64,000 bases of DNA from Mrakia gelida (taxonomy: Eukaryota; Basidiomycota; Tremellomycetes; Cystofilobasidiales; Mrakiaceae), in assembly GCA_024345305.1 (NCBI GenBank), contig BRON01000008.1, positions 1,240,001-1,304,000 on the forward strand. Direction: 5' to 3'. A model generated the notes under the pieces. That model worked only from the letters and a program-made list of their open reading frames with translations, ran no database searches and was not told where the DNA came from. How positions within the stretch are numbered: the first letter of the stretch is position 1; each line of letters begins with the position of its first letter. Positions 23,660-35,060 of this stretch are shown here, piece after piece. A program made the translations under genes and the position numbers.

Positions 23660-26600
23660 CTAAGAGTACCCCTCCAACGCAAAACTCAAAACCTCCCAAG
23701 TCTCCCTCAAATCCCCCATCTCCATCGTCCGCTTCAACCTCCCGTCGTCTTCCACCCCACCACCAGCAGTTCGAGAAAGTGGAGGAGCAGTGGTCTTGGC
23801 GAGCGTGTCCACTCCGAGTTGGAGGAATCGAACGAGCGAGGTGAGTTCGGTGGACATTCTGCGAACGAACGACGACACGAGACGAAAGGAACGAGTCAGC
23901 GACGAATGAACCGAAACGAGAGAGGAAAGGAAGGCGAGGAAAAAGAGGGAAAGATAGGACTAACCTCTCCACCCTACCCAAAAACGGTTCCTCCACAAAG
24001 GAAATCGACCCCATCGTCGTCTGTTGATTCATCGTCCAACTCCTACTCCCCTCCTCGGTCCCTTCGCTCCCATTCCCTCCTTCCTCCAAGTCATCCAAAT
24101 CCGAGTCGTCCTCCTGCTGCTGATCGCGTTTCCTCGACCTCCAGGAGCGTTTTCGAGGAGAAGAGGAGGAGCGGTTGGGTGCTGGGCGAGGAGGGAGAAT
24201 GGATCGACGAGAGAGGTCGCCGAGGGAGAGGGAGGAGGAGGAGTCGGTAGTGAAGGCTGTAAAGACGTCCGAGAAGAGGATGCAGAGGTCCAGGATTGTG
24301 AGGACTGTTTTGAAGAGGGGGGCGGTCTGGGTGGGATGAAAGAGGAGGGAAGGGGCAGTTAGGATGGGAGGGACGAAGGAGGAGAGGGAGAAGGGGAAAG
24401 GGAGACGCGACGACGAACCCGATCGTTGAGAAGGCAGAGGTCTTGGAGGCGGGAGATGCTACGAGACGAGAAGTGAAGAAGATGATTAGAAACAGCGGAG
24501 AAAAGGAGGACGAAAGAGAGAGACAAGATCGACTCACTGATGCTCGTGCAGCGGAATCATGTCGTCCAACGAAGCCGTCGTCTCCAACTTCTCCCTGAAC
24601 TTCATCGACTGCACGTGCAGCACGTTGGTCATTACGAAGTCCCAGAGAACCCTATCTCGTCCGAACCAAAGCCAAACGAACCTCTCGTCAGCCTCGCGTC
24701 GCGTCTCGCCTTTTTCCCTCCCCTTTCTCCCTTCCCCTCCCGTCACCGAAGGAAGTCGAACTCACGAAACAACCCACCCCAACCTCTTCCTCAACCCATA
24801 AAACGCCTTAGTCTCCATCCCATCCTTCACACCCTGCCACTCGTCCCTCTTGATGAGCGAAATCCGACTCATGAGGTTCCGAGCTCGTCGAAGTTGAAGG
24901 AGGAAGACGAAGATGTTGGATCGGACGAGCATGGTTTCGGGGGTGAAGAGGAATTGGAGGGGGGAGGGAACCTAGGCGAGCGAAGGCGAAGCGAGCGGGA
25001 CGAAGGAAGCGAGGCGAGATGGACGGAGCGACAAGAAAAGAACGAAGGAGTCAGCAAAACGAGGAAACGAAACGAACGAGTCAGTTCGTTCCTTCGTTCC
25101 GTTTGACCCGAGCCAGCGAGCGAGCGAGATGACGAAGGAAAACGAGACGAAACGAAACGCACCTGATACGAAACCGACAACGACTCTAAAACCTTCACAC
25201 TCCTCCCTCCTCCCTTCGAGTTTCGTCCGCCGAGCTTCGTCCAAAACCTCACAAGCGAAGGATCGATCCAAACCCCTCCTTCTCCTCCTCCCTCGCCCTC
25301 CACAGCTTCGGCGAAAGCAGAGTTCAGGACGTAGTAGTCTCCCCAGGGTCGGTTGGAGTCCATCTGCGAGCGGAACGAAAGCGAGCGGAACGAGAACGAA
25401 GAAAATGTCAGAAATGAACGCGTCGAGTCTCCCGAGAACAACCCTCCCGCTCGCGTTGACTTCGTTCACTCACCTTCTCCCAAACCCCCTCGCACCACTC
25501 CCCTATACACTCTCCCTTCCTCATCAAGAACAACCCCTCGATCGCATCAAGATGCTCCATGAGCCCGCACTCCTCGATCAGCACGCGGTGGAGCTTGTAC
25601 TGTAGCAGCAAGAGGAGGGGGGAGAGGTGGTCCGCGAGGAGGAGGGAGATCTCGGTGGTGGGGATGAAGGGAGGTGGGTGGGTGGGAGGGATGGTGAAGA
25701 TGGAGGGGAGGGAGGGAGCAGGTTGGGGAGAGGGAGGTGGTGGGGAGGGGAGAGGGGGAGGGAAGGCGAAGAGGTGGATTGATGTTGTTTGGTTTGGGGC
25801 TGGAGGTGGTGAGAGCGAGTTAGAGGCGAGGGAGGAGTGGGTGATGCCTACCACCTCGCTGAAGGACTTCCAGGGTGACCTCTCCCTTCTCACGACCTCG
25901 TCTTCTTCTTCGCCTCCAAAACTGGCCGACAAACCCAAAGCTCTCAACAACCCCACCGCCTTCCCAGCAGCTAGGATCTCCTCCCCTAAACTCCCGAAAC
26001 ACTCCGGGACGAGCAACTCCCCTTCCACTCCCTCTCCACCCTCTTCCCGTCGTCTCAGCTTGTACCCTTTCCTCCAAAAGTCTGCTCCAGCTCCAGCTCC
26101 ATCCCCACCCTCGTCGCTCGAACGAACGACAAAGAACTCCTCGCTGAGTTCCCGTCCGAACGACCCCTCAGCATCATCCATCCTCATCCCCTCCTTCAAC
26201 CACCCCCCCACACTCCTCCACATCGGTTCCATCGCCCTCACAAATATCATCTCCACGTCCGAAGCGATCTGGTCCTCCCCGATGGAGCGGTGGGAGGTGA
26301 TGGAGCGGTGGAGGAGGTTGAGGATCGTTACGGCCAGGACGGAAGGGTGGATAGAGGACGGAGGGGACGGGAGAGTTGATATGAGGTCTGAGAGGAGGGT
26401 GAGGGTTGAAGTGTGGGGGGTGAGGTGAGAGAGGAAGGAGAGGAGGGTGATGGTGAGGGGTTGGGGTCGGGAGGGACGCGTCGAGGTGGTGAGGGAACGA
26501 AGGATGTGTTGTTCTTGCTCAGCGAGCCAGCAATCGAAGTTGAAGACGAAGGATTGGACTCCGTCGGCGAAGGCTTCGAGGGTTGGGGAGGACCAGCGGG

Positions 26601-28093
26601 AGGGGTTGAGGAGGTTTGGAGGTGGTTGGGAGGATGAGTCTAAGGTTGATTGAGTGAAGTTTCGGAGGTGGAGGAGGGTTGTGGAGAGGGTGGCGAAGTG
26701 AGTGAGGAGGGAGTGGGTGGAAGAAGGGGAGAGGTGGAGGAGGTTGATGTTTGGAAGGATCTTGTGTAGAGAGAACGAGACGAGAAGAGTCAGAAGACGC
26801 GTTGCGAAGACGAGACGAGAAATAAATGGGGACTGACGACACAGCGGTCTTCCTCGAACTCGAAAATCACTCCTGGTCGACCGCTGAGGGCCAACAAGAC
26901 TTCTCGGACAGCGTTGGTTTCGAGGATGTATCTCTGCGAGAAGGAGGAAGAGCGAGGTCAGTTCGCGAAGAACGAATCGCGAAGAGATACGACCTCACCC
27001 TCCGATCCGGCAGCGTCACCCCAGCATTATCATTCGCCTGCACATCGATAAACCTCGGTATCGACGGAAGTCTCAGCATCTCCTGCCAGCCATGCGAGCT
27101 CGAGTAGTCGATCTCGTCCTCGAGGAAGAAGCGAGGATCCGTCCAAGGTCGAGGAGGGTCTCGAACGACGACGGCTGGTGCTGGTGCTTTGGAGCGTTGG
27201 CGAGATGAAGAGGAAGTCGATGCGGCTGGTGGAAGGAATGGGTAGTGTTTCGATGGATCGTCGTCCTCCTTGATAGACGATGTTTCAGAGGAGGAGAAGT
27301 CGCTTCCTTCGCTGCCGTAGTCTGGCTCGACCCAGCCTTCCTCGACCTCCTCGTTCAGAGGATCCTCAGCGAAGATCTCGTCCCAGAGCTCACGATCCGT
27401 CTGAGGTTTGATGTGCGATTGACGAAGGAGGTTGGAAGCTGCGAGGTGGGTGTTGGCGTCGGGTCGATTCGAGAGGGCGAGCTGGGAACGTGCGGAGGGA
27501 AGGGTGGTGAGCTCTCTCTAGCCGGACTGGGCACTTCGCGAAGACCTGACGACTCACGAGGAAAGCTAGATGAGCAGGAACATTCTCCATCTGAACGAAG
27601 AAGAGATTAAAACGCGTCAACAAAGGCAAACGAGGACAAAGCAAGGAAGGAGACGCGAAGGGAAGGAAAAGGTCGAGCTCACCTTGATCTCTGCGTCCCT
27701 ATCGTACTTTGGGTTCTTGGACTCCCTAACCTTCATCCCCACGAGCTTATCCATCTCAATCTCGAGAGCCTCAGCCAGTTCATCCGCCAGAGACAAGATC
27801 CGATGCTTCTGGATCAGGCTGAGAAGGAAACGAACGAACGAAGGTCAGCTTGAGCCCATCTTTCCCTTCCCTTCTTCCTCCCCCTTCCTCTTTGCTACGA
27901 GACGAGCTCACCCCTTCATTTCCCTCTCCACGTCCTCCCATTCGTTCCGTAATCCTCCTCCTTGGTTGAGCGATCGGACAGTCTTGTTGACGAGCGCTTT
28001 GGCTTGATCCGCGGAGAGGGAGGGAGGAAGGAGGGAGAGCGAGACCAGCAGGGAGCGCACTTTCGAGGGGAGAGAGGTGGAGGAGGAGGACAT
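23660..28093 (-). CDS. Gamma-tubulin complex component (Spc97/Spc98 family, GCP5/GCP6-like)
   Basis: A long spliced gene (about a dozen exons, roughly 1,150 residues) runs from ATG 28093 (MSSSSTSLPSKVRSLL) to a TAG at 23660. Spc97/Spc98 features are visible: the N-terminal grip motif block (RYILETNAVREVLLALSGRPG), a helical middle, and the C-terminal block (YKLHRVLIEECGLMEHLDAIEGLFLMRKGE, then RPWGDYYVLNSAF, VPSPLQFLFTPETM and RVLWDFVMTNVLHVQ). The WVEPDYGSEGSD stretch and length suggest GCP5/GCP6 rather than GCP2/GCP3, but this is not certain. The product would be part of the gamma-tubulin ring complex that nucleates microtubules at spindle pole bodies. It lies between the two BRCT/Myb paralogues on the opposite strand. 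Confidence 0.8.
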
Positions 28094-28418
28094 GCGAGGG
28101 AAGGAGAGAGGATCGAGACGCCGTATTAAGGGTGAGAGAGGCAGAGGGTCGCCTCAGAGGGCGGGATGGAGTTGAGGGAGGAGGAGGAAGAGGTGAGCTC
28201 GAACGGAAGCGTCTCGAAAGGGTTGATTTCGTTCTGTTGTTTTTCTGAGAATTTCCTAAACGCGACTTCACTGGCTAGATCTTCCTTCGACGCTCTTCAG
28301 AATCCCGTTCATTTTTTTCTACGGCATCTATTCTCCCGGCCTCGACCGACCCCAAACCTCGAAGCTCACCTCCGTCCCTTCTCCTCCCAACACCTACCCT
28401 CCTTCTCTCCATCCATCC
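28094..28418. promoter_or_regulatory. Divergent promoter region
   Basis: A 325-bp gap separates the start codons of the gamma-tubulin complex gene and the second BRCT/Myb gene, so it must hold both promoters. No clear TATA element is seen. Confidence 0.45.
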
Positions 28419-31107
28419 ATGGCCTCCTCTTCCTCGAACGGAACCAGCTCCGGCTCCTCCTCCTATCGCTGGCCCGGTCCCAACTCCCCCATCTCCGTCT
28501 TCCTCGACACTCTCTCCCCAGAAGCTCAACAGATCGCTAAGTTCCTTCAGGTCAGCTTCAGCTTCGACCTCCCTCCCTTTCCTCCCCTTCCCTCCCAACC
28601 CATCCTCTCCCTCTCTCCCCACCCAAGCTGATTTTCTATACATTTTTTGATCGCTCGCTCGCTTCGTTCATGCTCAGTTCTCCAACCCTCACCTCCTCCT
28701 CGTCCCAACTCCAACGACCGCCTCTCACGCCGTTCTGAGCTCCAACTTCCCTTCCATCAACCTCCCCCTTCGAGATTTCCTCACTCAACAAGGAATCAAG
28801 GTCGTTACGCTCGAGTGGTTGCAGGAGAGTGTTAGGAAGGGGGTTACGCTGCCAGCAGAGGGGTTCGCGTTGGGGGGTGAGGGTGCTGGAGGAGGGGGAG
28901 GACAGGGAGACAAAGGGAAAGGGAAGGCGGTGGTGCGAGAGAGGTCAGTCTGACAGCTTTCCTTGGGAAATTTTACTGAGATGGTTCGGGAAAGTTCATA
29001 TGCGAGCGAACTGCTGACGACGCTATTTTCGTTCGATTCAGAACGGTCTCGGTGGAGCTGCTGGAGGACGAGGACGACGACGAGGTCATCGTTGTTTCGA
29101 GTTCGTTCAAGCGAGGGAGGGTGGTGGAGGATGAGGATGAGCTGTGAGTTTCTTTGAGGTCCTTAACTCCAAATGGTCTCACTCGGAAGCTCACCTTTGT
29201 CGATCCGGCTCAACAGGGACGACGAGGATCCAGCAAGCTCGAAGAGGAACAAGGTCTCGTCGTCGAACGACCACGGTCGAGCTGGTTCATCGTCGACAGC
29301 AAGGTCAGTTTGCTGCCAACTCTCCTTCGAGTCGGTCGAAGGGATAGCTGATTTATCTTCTCGGCTTGTGGTGACTTTTCTTCAGTCCCTCCAAATCCGC
29401 CCGCAAACCCTTCTCGAGCGCGGAATCGGTCGACTTTTGTGACTTGATGGCTCACTACTCCTGGCTGAGCATGGCGGAGAAGCTCCAGATGTTTTGTAAG
29501 GAGGTGAGTTGATGGCCGTCCTTTGATCGTTGACTTCTGTGAGTTGACTTGCCAGACGCCAACTGACTGATTCCCTCGCTTCCCTCTCGCTTCTCCAGCA
29601 CCCAAGCAGAACCCCCAACGCCGTCTCCAAGTGGTACTACGACAACCGACAACTCCTCGACACGGAAGTCCTCGACCTCATGAAATCCCTCCCAGACGAG
29701 GCTCTTCGCGCTCCTGCATCCTCGTCGTCGTCGAAAACTGTAGACGGTCTGAAGTTTGGGCCAGGCATCGCGCCTCCCTGGTCGGTCGAGGAGGACGAAA
29801 CGATCTCGAGGATGCTTGCGGAGAGGGGGAACCGACCCAAGCAGTCGGTCTACGACGAGTTCAGTCGCGTGAGTGGATCTTTTCCTTCTGTTCAAGCGAA
29901 CGAGAAGTCGCGAACTGAACGCGTCGTGTCGTCCTTTTGTGTTGTTTTACATCAGACCTCGGGACGTACTCCAAGTGCCGCCTCAAAGAGGCTCAGCTCT
30001 CATCGTGAATACTACGGCAAGCTCATCAAGCGTACGTTCTCGTTCTCGTTCGCGTTTCTGGCGTCGCCGTCGCGTCGAGACGAGCTTTGAACTGATCATC
30101 CATCCACCTCGCTACCTTTCTTCTCTGCAGGCTTCACTCCCAAATCCACTCTTCGACCTCCTCCTCCCTCGTCCGTATCCGTCGAATCTCCCAGGAAACA
30201 ACATGGAGAACCCGTCGCTGGTCCTTCTCGCTCCTCCGCTCTCAACGAGGCCCTCCACAGACTTCACGAGCCCGTCGCTGGTCCTTCCAACCCCAAACCA
30301 AACACACCCAGTTCCATCGCCCTCGCCTCAGCCCTCTCGATGCTCCACGAGCCCATCCCGCCACCACCAGCACCAGCACCTTCGAACCCACTCGCCGACG
30401 CGTTGCGACTCCTCCACGAACCCGCCGTCCCTCCTCCTCCTCCCGGATCAACCTCCTCCCTCGGATCCTACTCCTCTCTCGACATCAAACCCAACATCTC
30501 CTCCTCGTCGCTCTCGTCTCACGAGAGCATCGACGTCAAACCCAGAATCCCCTTCCATTCCAACTCCAACTCCCACACCGCCTCCTTCTTCTCTTCCAAC
30601 CCTTTCTGTCGCCATTCGACGATCGATCGATCAGCTTCCCCTTCGTACAACAGCCACGCACCTACGAACGCCGTCGCCTCAGGTTCAGGCTCCAACCCAA
30701 ACCCGAACCCAAACCCAAACCCCTCTTCCTCCTCCTCCCATCTCCCAACCACGAACGCGCTCAACCTCGGCGCCCCTCCACCCTCCTGTCCACCCAACAC
30801 CAAATTCTGCTACTTCTGCTCCGAGACGCAATCTCGCGGAGGCTTCGAGTGGATCGAGATTGAGGAACCATCATCACCAGCTCAGACGGCCAACAGTTCG
30901 ACGTCTTCGAGGAGGAAGGAACGAGCTTGTCGCTTTTGCGCGACGTGGATGAGGGAGACGATGAGTGTTACTGAGCTGGTGGAGAATGGGGGTGGGGATG
31001 GGGTTTGGGAGGAGGAGCTGGAGATGAGTTTGGAGGAGGGGACGAGGTTGTTGATGGAACGAGGGAGGGAGTTGAGGAGGGAGAGGTTTGGTGGGGCGAC
31101 GGGTTGA
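28419..31107 (+). CDS. Second BRCT/Myb protein with C-terminal CxxC module
   Basis: Eight exons encode about 675 residues. The BRCT-like region (ISVFLDTLSPEAQQI to VVTLEWLQESVRKG) matches the upstream paralogue and is split by an intron at the same phase-0 site. Two Myb-like repeats follow: a degenerate one (HYSWLSMAEKLQMF..HPSRTPNAVSKWY, 29445-29660) and a SANT-type one (PPWSVEEDETISRML..TSGRTPSAASKRL, 29776-30020). The C-terminal exon has three copies of an AL-x-x-LHEP element, an NP dipeptide run, and a CxxC...CxxC module (FCYFCSET..ERACRFCATW, 30803-30945) ending RGRELRRERFGG, like the paralogue's tail. The GATA-like finger and the duplicated first Myb of the paralogue are absent. A nuclear, DNA-binding role is inferred. 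Confidence 0.85.
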
Positions 31108-31518
31108 GGTCTGTGTCGAGCTTGGTGCGAATCTGAGCTGGGGTGGGTTGGGGATGCAAGAGAGGAGGAGAAAGAGGAAGGTGAGTCGAGTCCTTCGGAC
31201 GCGTCTAGTTTGGCGGATTTCGAGATCGTATCGCTGACTCCTCGTCTCTTCGTTCCTCTCGTCTTGCATATAGGTTCCATTTTCATCTCGTCTAGTACAG
31301 TACTATCTAACGATCATCATGCTCTTCAGCTCTCCTTCCTCAGCCTCCCAGTCTAGCAGCGTTCCCACGCGAGCTGACGGCTCAATCTTCTCCGCTCTCG
31401 CTGCAAAAAGCTTGATAATCCCGACCGGTCGACCCCAGCTTCGATCCTTCCTTCCTTCCCTCAAGCCACATCTCTCTTCCTTCCTTCCTTCCTTCCTCTC
31501 CTTCTCCCACCACTCGCC
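31108..31518. other. Intergenic, tandem genes
   Basis: This holds the 3' UTR of the BRCT/Myb gene and the 5' region of the methyltransferase gene, including runs of TTCC repeats near 31440-31500. No gene is seen. Confidence 0.45.
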
Positions 31519-33650
31519 ATGGACGTCGATGCCGCCTCGGACGCGACTTACGATGTGAGCTTTCCTTCGCTCTCCTCCTTGCCCTCGTGTCCTCTCGTCT
31601 CCTTCGCGCTCGTCTGATGCTTATCTCTCCGCTCACCTCCTTCCTCTTCTTCCTTCCTCGCCTTGTCGACTGAAACAGTCCCTCCAAACCGTCACCCCTT
31701 CTCTGGCGGAGCTGCTCATCGAGAAACATAAGGGTGAGTGAGCTCGACGCGAGTTGTCGAGATGTCGAACTTCGAAGGGGGGCCTTTGATCACCCGAAAC
31801 CAAACTCTTCCTTCCCTCCCTCGGTGTTTTTCGACTCTCGCTGACCTTCCCTCCTCGTTTCGCTGGTCTCTAGGTAACGAGTTCTCAGGCTTGAATCAAT
31901 TCTGTGAGTGCAGAGCCCTGCGTTCTACCACGTGGACAAACTCGAGTCGATTCAAACCCCACGTCGAGTCGCGTCGCAGGCTCTTTGTTTCACTCACCCC
32001 CTCTTCCTTTTCAGACCCCCTCCCCTACACCGAAGAAGTCAGAAAATGCGAAACCATCTTCCACGAGCTCGTCCTCACCCTGAACGGAGGCGATCTTTAC
32101 TTCGAGCCGGAGTTGGAAGAGGGGACTGTGGCGGAGATTTTGAGTAGGAAGGGGACGAGGGTTTTGGACTTAGGTGGGTGGCAAGGTCTCGTTCGAGGAG
32201 TGGTGGGAAGTGGTGTTGAGGTAGAGGTTGGATGGAGGTTGGAGAGGCGGATGGGGGGAAAGTACGAGAAGAGGGGATCGCTTAGAAAGGACGACGCGCA
32301 AAGTTCTCGTCGGCTGACGCTGCCTCCTTCTTTCTTGTATCTTCCTCGCTGCCAAAGGATGTGGGATGGATGGTTTGTGGTGCACTTCCATAGCTACTCG
32401 ATTCCCCAACGCTGAGGTCGTTGGGGTAGACTTGTATCCCGTTTCGCTCGAGTGAGTCTTTCGTCAACGCGTCTTCCCGCCGTCCCCTTCCTTGATATGA
32501 CGCTCCCTTTCTTCCAACAGGTTTCAGCCTCCCAATACCGAGTTCCACGTTCTTGACGTCCACAACGGTCTACCTTTGTGAGTCTGCCGCTTCGCCGCTT
32601 CAGGAGGGCTCGCACATCGACTTGACTTACCTTGCTCAATTTTCGTTCGTTCAGCGACAGCGAATACTTGTGAGCAACCAACCTCCGTTGTTTCTCTTCG
32701 GACTCGAAAATGACCTCTCACTCACTCGTCTCTCGCAGCGACGTCGTTCACGTCCGAGCGGCGACTCTCTGGATGAAAACCGAATCGATCATCCATGACA
32801 TTCGACGCGCCTTGCGACCAGGAGGAGTTTTCCTTCTTCTCGAGCTGAGTTCGTCCTCCCATTTCGCCCTTCTTTTTAAATCACAAGACTAACCTTGCCT
32901 CCCACCCTTTGGTCTGCAGAGAACCTCCTCCACCGGGCCGATGGAACCATCATCACGTCTCTTCATCGAACCGTCGGCGCCGTTGTTGCGACTTGGGTCG
33001 AGCGATTCGATCATCTCACTCATCTCGTATCCTTGAACATATCCTCAACCGGAGCGGAGGTGACTGGTGGAGAGTTTGTTGACGTGCAGGACAAGATGAT
33101 GGAGCTGCATTTGGGGACGCAGAGCGCTTTGAGTGAGTCGCGTTGGTCCTCCTCGTTTTATCTTCGACTTCTCCCTCGAGTAGATTGAGAGCTGATCACG
33201 TCAACTTCGTACGATCGCGCAGGTCCTTCGCTGCAGTGGCAGAAGGCTGGGAAGTTGTATCGAGAGTCGCTCGTCGGTCAGTTCAACCCTCTTGCCGCTT
33301 TCACGCTCTCATTACCCCTTGCGAAGCATCTTCCTGATTTCCTCGAGGTCCTCTTCATTTCGCCACCTCTTTCGCTCTTAGGCTACCTTGGCGTTCAAGT
33401 CCTCCAGTACGGCGTCGGCGGATTTAGCGAAGAACGTAAGGTCGCGTCGATGGGCCCTCTGACGCAACTCATCTCCCTCCTCACTCCCGAAGACTCAAAC
33501 ATCTGGGATACCGTCAAGATGATTTTCGCCCGTAAAGGGACTGCGCCGAGCTTGCCGACGGCTCAGCAGCCTGGACAATTGACGGTCGAGGACGCGTTGC
33601 AGATGTTGGTCGACGCGAGGCCGGGTTTCGAAGGACCATTGAGAGTGTAG
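31519..33650 (+). CDS. Class I SAM-dependent methyltransferase
   Basis: A multi-exon gene runs from the ATG at 31519 (MDVDAASDATYD) to a TAG ending at 33650, giving about 400 residues. After splicing, motif I reads VLDLGCGMDGLWCTSIATRFP, followed by the ribose-binding acidic strand (VVGVDLYPVSLE), then NGLPFDSEYFDVVHVRAATLWM and the post-III strand LRPGGVFLLLE. The PFDSEYFDVVHVR block exists only if a 15-nt exon (32655-32669) is used, and frame is kept on both sides. The layout resembles fungal LaeA/UMTA-like methyltransferases, though the substrate cannot be inferred. The C-terminal half (GQFNPLAAFTLSLPLAK onward) is an additional helical region. Its stop codon is 43 bp from that of the convergent gene. 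Confidence 0.8.
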
Positions 33651-33693
33651 ACTTTCGTTTCGGTCGAGAAGATATGATGCGGTAAATTGGACA

Positions 33694-34734
33694 TCAATCG
33701 TGATCCCTCCAGAACGATAGACTCGGAGCTGAAGCCCAGAGGTCTTCTTTGATCAACGTCTGGCGAGCGGAAGTTGAACAAAATGCGAAGAAGAGAAGGA
33801 AAGTCAGCTCAGCGATAGATCTTACTCGAATTGACGCTCCCTCTAAAGATAGTTGACTAACCTGGATCGATTCGCCCTGGTAGTGCTTCCTGAAAGCGGC
33901 TGGCTCGTCGTCTGAGAGGAACGAGACGCGTCGAGAGTCAGTCGCGTCATTTGGCGTCGAGACTCGACTCTCGCTCCCAAATTTTCATGCACGGATCTTC
34001 TGGACTCACAGTCGATGATGATATAGGCCCTGAACCCCCATGAATGGCACGAAACGAGGTCTGCTTCAGCATCCGAAGCAGGGAGGGGAAGGACCGAGAA
34101 GAGGACGAAGATGAACGAACAAGTCTTTCTCCTCTGGTGCTCGCCCTCGAAGGATTCGGTAGGAGTAGACTGAACGAAGAATGGCGATCGGTGAGTCTCA
34201 ATACATGATTCTTGAGCTCGAGAGCGAGAATACGGGCGAACCAGAGAACTCGTTCTGTTGCGAACGAAGAGATGGTCAGCTTCGCTCGACTTCTTTGTCG
34301 TCCTTTCCCTTCCCTCCTCGCTTCTCTCCAGCCATCTCACTCTTGAACTCACCGCGTCCGTCTCGTTCCTCACAGCCCTCAACAGCCCAAACTGGGAAGA
34401 GGGACGAAATCGCTGCTGTTCAGAAAGCTCTCGAAAGGAACACAAACGAGGGCTCGAACAGGGCTCGAAAGAACGAGCTCACCACCCTCTCCTCACAGCC
34501 CTTCTTGATCTTCGCCTGCGACCACAGTCGATCTCGGGTCAGCATCCATCGCCCAGCCTCTCCTCATCTATTGAATCATCCTCCGCTCACCGTCAAGATC
34601 GTAACAAACGCTCCTCCTTCGTGCTCGAGTCCTTCAGGAAGTCGGAAGAACGCATCAGGGTTGGATCGGATCTCGGCGAGGATTCGTTCCGTTTCGACTG
34701 GGTTGTAGGGAAGGGTTTCGAACGCTGAGATCAT
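33694..34734 (-). CDS. Unrecognised small protein
   Basis: I do not recognise this protein. The first confident exon begins at ATG 34734 (MISAFETLPYNPVETERILAEI). Further exons read in frame: AKIKKGCEERV, FGLLRAVRNETDA, a block ending CHSWGFRAYIIID, then YDEPAAFRKHYQGESIQ, and a last exon TLIKEDLWASAPSLSFWRDHD with stop at 33694-33696. The product would be about 160 residues. The reading frame is open upstream of 34734 to about 34842 without an ATG, so an upstream start exon is possible. The middle exon (around 34000-34250) is the least certain because alternative acceptors change frame. It contains a short hydrophobic run (CSFIFVLFSVLPLP). The gene is tandem with PUS4. Confidence 0.5.
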
Positions 34735-35060
34735 CGCGTTTGAGGTTCGTTGTTGTTTGATGAGTTGAGTAGGATTGGGTGGTGGTGGTTGAGGGGAGGA
34801 AGGAAGGGAAGGTCGGCGAAAGGGGAAGAGAAGCGAAGGCACATCTCGAACACGAACTGAGGTCAGCTGAAGGAGGGCAGCTGAGTAATCATCTATGTTC
34901 TTTTTTCGGATCCAATTGAGGAGTTGTCAAGTTTCATGTGGATATGATCTGAAGCCGAATAAGAAGGCGGGGAAGAGGACGCGAAGTCAGTTCGAGCGAG
35001 CGAGAATCGAAACGCGTCTCGTTCAAAGCGGAGGAGGGAGAGATCACACTCACAACACGT
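34735..35060. other. Short intergenic region
   Basis: This is the 3' UTR of PUS4 and the upstream region of the small unrecognised gene. One ACGCGT lies near 35015. A short minus-strand leader exon could exist here but cannot be proven. Confidence 0.4.

Noticed and set aside
30690..30730. NP dipeptide run (AACCCA-type repeat) as a possible functional repeat
   Set aside because: It is a short in-frame microsatellite in a disordered linker; nothing supports a specific role.
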